A DNA stretch of 64,000 bases from an uncultured Marinoscillum sp. Lineage in GTDB: Bacteria; Bacteroidota; Bacteroidia; Cytophagales; Cyclobacteriaceae. How positions within the stretch are numbered: position 1 is the first letter of the stretch; every line of letters starts with the position of its first letter. The notes under the pieces are model-generated. The model was given only the letters and a program-made list of their open reading frames with translations. It made no database searches and was not told the DNA's origin. Shown piece after piece: positions 61,167 through 64,000 of this stretch. The translations under genes and the position numbers were made by a program. Location: contig CACLDR010000001.1 in NCBI GenBank assembly GCA_902605755.1, positions 57,656-121,655 of the forward strand. Reading direction: 5' to 3'.

Positions 61167-61978
61167 ATTTTAATCAACATTTGGGATAACGAGGAAAACC
61201 CGTTTTACAAAGAGAATAGTTTAGAGGAATACTACAAAAAAAATGGGGTACTTTAAATTTTCAAAGTAACAGAACCAACATTAGAAATATTTCCTGCAAG
61301 GGGGAAAATTAAAATAACTGTGTTCTTATTCTTCCCCGAGGAGGTTATAACTTAAGTAGCAATCAACCATGAGGGATATGACTTTGCCCAAATACTTTCT
61401 GAACAATGGATAACATCTTCTGTTCTAAAATATAGGCTACCAAATATATTGAGCTCAAACCAACCACATAAAGTTCCTGTAGTAGACACATGTATAGCCC
61501 TAAAAATTCTTAGAACGTAAGCAAAAGAATTCAAATATGTTACTAATCAAGTTGGAATTATTCGTTTTTCTGCGGGAAGTCACTTAGCAGCAATGGCTAG
61601 TTTATTGTACAGTGTTGGCAATGTTAAGCGACAAAATTTTGTTGCATTAATTTATGGAGTACAAGATTGAAAAATAAAACCACAATTCACCTTGAAAAGA
61701 AATATTTTATAGAAAATGGACAAATGAAGAAGAGATCCAATTAGATCTAATAATTCTAAATAAATGAAAATACCCCGCCAACCTTTTTAGTTCACATCTA
61801 TAATGATCCACTCTGTCATGTTAGCGAATCAATAGATTATACAGAAAAATTATTTGAAAAAATATCCCCGTTGAAATGCACTTATTTGCAAAGGTGGGCA
61901 TGGATTTGGATTAGGAAGAGAAAAAGATGTACAGACCTATGGCTAGGTTATTTATTTCTTGGTTAAGTAAATTATAAA
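61167..61978 (+). pseudogene. Decayed alpha/beta hydrolase (acetyl-xylan-esterase/BD-FAE-like)
   Basis: Single frame with stops: ILINIWDNEENPFYKENSLEEYYKKNGVL*IFKVTEPTLEIFPARGKIKITVFLFFPEEVIT*VAINHEGYDFAQILSEQWITSSVLKYRLP...HKVPVVDTCIALKILRT*AKEFKYVTNQVGIIRFSAGSHLAAMAS...; later, in shifted frames, TFLVHIYNDPLCHVSESIDYTEKLFEKISPLK and GGHGFGLGREKDVQTYG. Confidence 0.85.
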
Positions 61979-61997
61979 TTCATTAAATCTTTATTTT

Positions 61998-62190
61998 CTA
62001 ATTCAATATAAGATTAAGATTTTTTACAGTTGCCTTCTGCCTCGCAATCTCATCCTTCAAACTTTTCTTCATCATCCGTTTATGATTGTTTGATCTAAAC
62101 ATATCTCCATTTAGTTTTAACTCGAACTCCGCTATCTTTTAATTTAATTCAACCTTTTGATTTTGACGTAGCTCAGATTCATGGCACAAA
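61998..62190 (-). pseudogene. Fossil of the C-terminus of a charged coiled-coil protein
   Basis: Minus frame: LCHESELRQNQKVELN*KIAEFELKLNGDMFRSNNHKRMMKKSLKDEIARQKATVKNLNLILN*; one internal stop. Confidence 0.4.
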
Positions 62191-62217
62191 ATTAATTTGA
62201 ACTGGAGCACTACTTTC

Positions 62218-62280
62218 GGATTGAGAATAATTCACTCAAAGGTGGAGAATATTTTGTAGCTTTGATTAACCATAATCAAC
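62218..62280 (+). repeat. Diverged direct repeat, copy B
   Basis: ggattgagaataattcactcaaaggtggagaatattttgtagctttgattaaccataatcaac, aligns with copy A at 61000-61066. Confidence 0.55.
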
Positions 62281-62284
62281 CGGT

Positions 62285-62854
62285 ATGAATCATTTAAAAA
62301 ACATACTGCGATATAATTTTTTTTGTTCACTTATATTATTTACCAATTGTGGTGAAGATATTGAACCAGAAATAACTCCGATAACTAATGGATTATATGA
62401 TGATCAAAGCTTATTGATTGGTAATTGGCTGGTTCACAGAGTTGATGGAGAATCCATAAATGAATTTTGTATTTTTGGGGAGTGTCTTAACGTCGACCAC
62501 CAGTTTATATTTTCTTTTGATTTTGACAATTCTCTTAGAACTAATTCTACTACGACTTTTGAAGGGGAAACTATTGTAATTATTTCTGAGGGTAGTTGGT
62601 CTTTTGATGAATCTGATTTGGTGGGAATGACCTTAAAATTACAACATGCTTTTTTTGATCCTGATTCTACTGATGATGGTGATATTACAAATTCCAAGCT
62701 TAAGATTACATCAATAAGTAATAAGCGAATGTCCGCAATAGATATTGAAGAAATAGAAGTAATTGAGATAATTTATGATTTAAAGACTGATTCATATGTT
62801 GAGTCAACTGTAATAAATGAGATAAGATCATATATGGAATTTATTAGGCAATAA
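62285..62854 (+). CDS. Lipocalin-like hypothetical lipoprotein
   Basis: FCSLILFTNCGED lipobox; LIGNWLVHRVDGESINEFCIFGECLNVDHQFIFSFDFDNS. Confidence 0.7.
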   Translation: MNHLKNILRYNFFCSLILFTNCGEDIEPEITPITNGLYDDQSLLIGNWLVHRVDGESINEFCIFGECLNVDHQFIFSFDFDNSLRTNSTTTFEGETIVIISEGSWSFDESDLVGMTLKLQHAFFDPDSTDDGDITNSKLKITSISNKRMSAIDIEEIEVIEIIYDLKTDSYVESTVINEIRSYMEFIRQ

Positions 62855-63037
62855 TTCATTTAATTAGTAAAAACTTAAAAACACCTTCTCTCTTGTGTAT
62901 TTTTTGTTCACTTGTATTATTCACTAATAATTGTGAAAATATTCTTCTTTGCGGAGCAAAATTGAGAGTAATAATAGTAGCGAAGAAATACTAGTTATTC
63001 GTTGTTATTGTGGGGAAATTGTAAAAATTAATATTCC

Positions 63038-63519
63038 ATGATTTATTCGAGGTTTGGGGGGATATTTCCAATTGATATAACTATCAGAAATCCTCTCCGG
63101 ATTGAAAAGGGATACCATTATGGAGGTGATTTTCAAGATTCTCTAGGAGTCGATCCATCTTATTATCCTGTAAAAAATCTCTGTTCAGATAATCTGCTCA
63201 ATATTTTTTTCTGGGGGGTATTGCTTGATTCTCTTTAAGGAACGGAGCTGTGAAACGATTTTGCTTGGCAACCGTGGTAATGGCTAACTCTTGTGTGCGT
63301 ACCAATTATTTTAAAAGAAATCAATTTTGGTCCAATCATTCGTTCACTTGGATGGGAACTTATAATAAAATAGGAATTAGATATATTAACAAAAGTCATT
63401 TTGATTTCAATGGGGGAAATGGGAATTTTAGAAATGTCAGCTTACCTTCATACAAATCACTAGAAAATGAGTTAGGTGCTCAAAAAGATGAATATAAAAA
63501 ATCGAAAAGACCCTTTTAA
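63038..63519 (+). other. Two short ORFs (63038-63238, 63250-63519), unassigned and possibly decayed coding sequence
   Basis: ORFs open but no recognisable family, signal or start context; embedded in a degenerate region. Confidence 0.25.
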
Positions 63520-63656
63520 AAATATTGATTGAGTTTTTATGATCCTAATTTTCACACTCAGGTTCATAACTGAAGGTAATCTTTTTCCTTTGCAGTATTA
63601 TAGCATTATTTTTTATTGATATCGCAAAATATTTATCAGCCCAATAGGTAAAATTT

Positions 63657-64000
63657 TTAATTATTTGTTAACCTAGCCCTTTTGTATTGATCAAAAATAA
63701 ATTCAGTCATAATATCAAGATTTTTTTGAGAAAACATTTTTTTTTCTGTCCCTGAATGAACACCATCCTCCTCAATTATTAATCTTGTTGAGAGTCCTTT
63801 GCTTATCAATGCATTGTGTAGTATTTCACTTTGACATACCGGTACACTAGTATCCTTAGCTCCATGAAAAATCAGAAAAGGAGGTGTTTTGGAATTTATA
63901 TAAGTGATTGGATTAGCCATTTGAGTAATGATTTTATTCTCTTGTACTGGACCTCCGATAAAAGCATTTCGAGGATCTTCATTTCTTTTTTTGCGCTTTA
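63657..64000 (-). CDS. Alpha/beta hydrolase (BD-FAE/esterase-like), C-terminal part, runs off window edge
   Basis: Frame stays open past the track's M to the edge: KRKKRNEDPRNAFIGGPVQENKIITQMANPITYINSKTPPFLIFHGAKDTSVPVCQSEILHNALISKGLSTRLIIEEDGVHSG... Confidence 0.8.
   Translation of the reverse strand, partial: KRKKRNEDPRNAFIGGPVQENKIITQMANPITYINSKTPPFLIFHGAKDTSVPVCQSEILHNALISKGLSTRLIIEEDGVHSGTEKKMFSQKNLDIMTEFIFDQYKRARLTNN

Noticed and set aside
61352-61534. 60-aa minus-strand ORF
   Set aside because: Antisense to the alpha/beta hydrolase pseudogene, whose plus-strand frame is the recognisable one.
1-64000. Search for prophage, transposase, toxin-antitoxin, restriction-modification or biosynthetic clusters
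   Set aside because: No recognisable integrase, transposase, capsid, REase/MTase pair, NRPS/PKS or TA pair in the translated ORFs.

Overview
This 64 kb AT-rich window looks like chromosomal DNA from a marine-type Bacteroidota (Cytophagia-like). The taxon is inferred from a T9SS C-terminal sorting domain, TAnnTTTG-type promoters, a 937-aa CarB, and familiar Bacteroidota gene orders such as rpsP-rimM-trmD and rpoN/asnS. About 0-23 kb is mostly housekeeping: THUMP methyltransferase (partial), trmD, rimM, rpsP, sucA-sucB-lpd, a DUF1611 protein, carB, a DUF4834-like protein, accD, nqrF, an arginase-fold protein, tRNA-Arg(ACG), rpoN and asnS. About 23-60 kb is accessory or secreted content: CotH, hydrolases, SulP, amidohydrolase, DUF885, a giant YHYH/cadherin/T9SS protein, a DUF4157 (eCIS-core) protein with a partner ORF, a lipoprotein/TonB-receptor/Fur module, a multicopper oxidase, DPP III, a sorbosone-dehydrogenase-like protein fused to an azurin domain, DUF1080-PA14, Stealth, a PHB-depolymerase-like esterase and a Kazal lipoprotein. 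About 59.7-63.6 kb, around tRNA-Ala(GGC), is a gene graveyard with readable fossils. The most notable items are: the DUF4157 protein and partner pair with no eCIS structural genes in view; a probable zinc-acquisition module with a candidate operator palindrome (TGCAAC-N3-GTTGCA); a C-terminal beta-carbonic-anhydrase remnant directly behind a SulP transporter; an arginase-fold protein that has lost its metal-binding motifs; a 17-bp duplication of the carB start region that creates an out-of-frame mini-ORF; and several fossil genes the ORF track does not show. I saw no CRISPR array, prophage, transposase or classic defence island. All family calls come from reading motifs, not from database searches.
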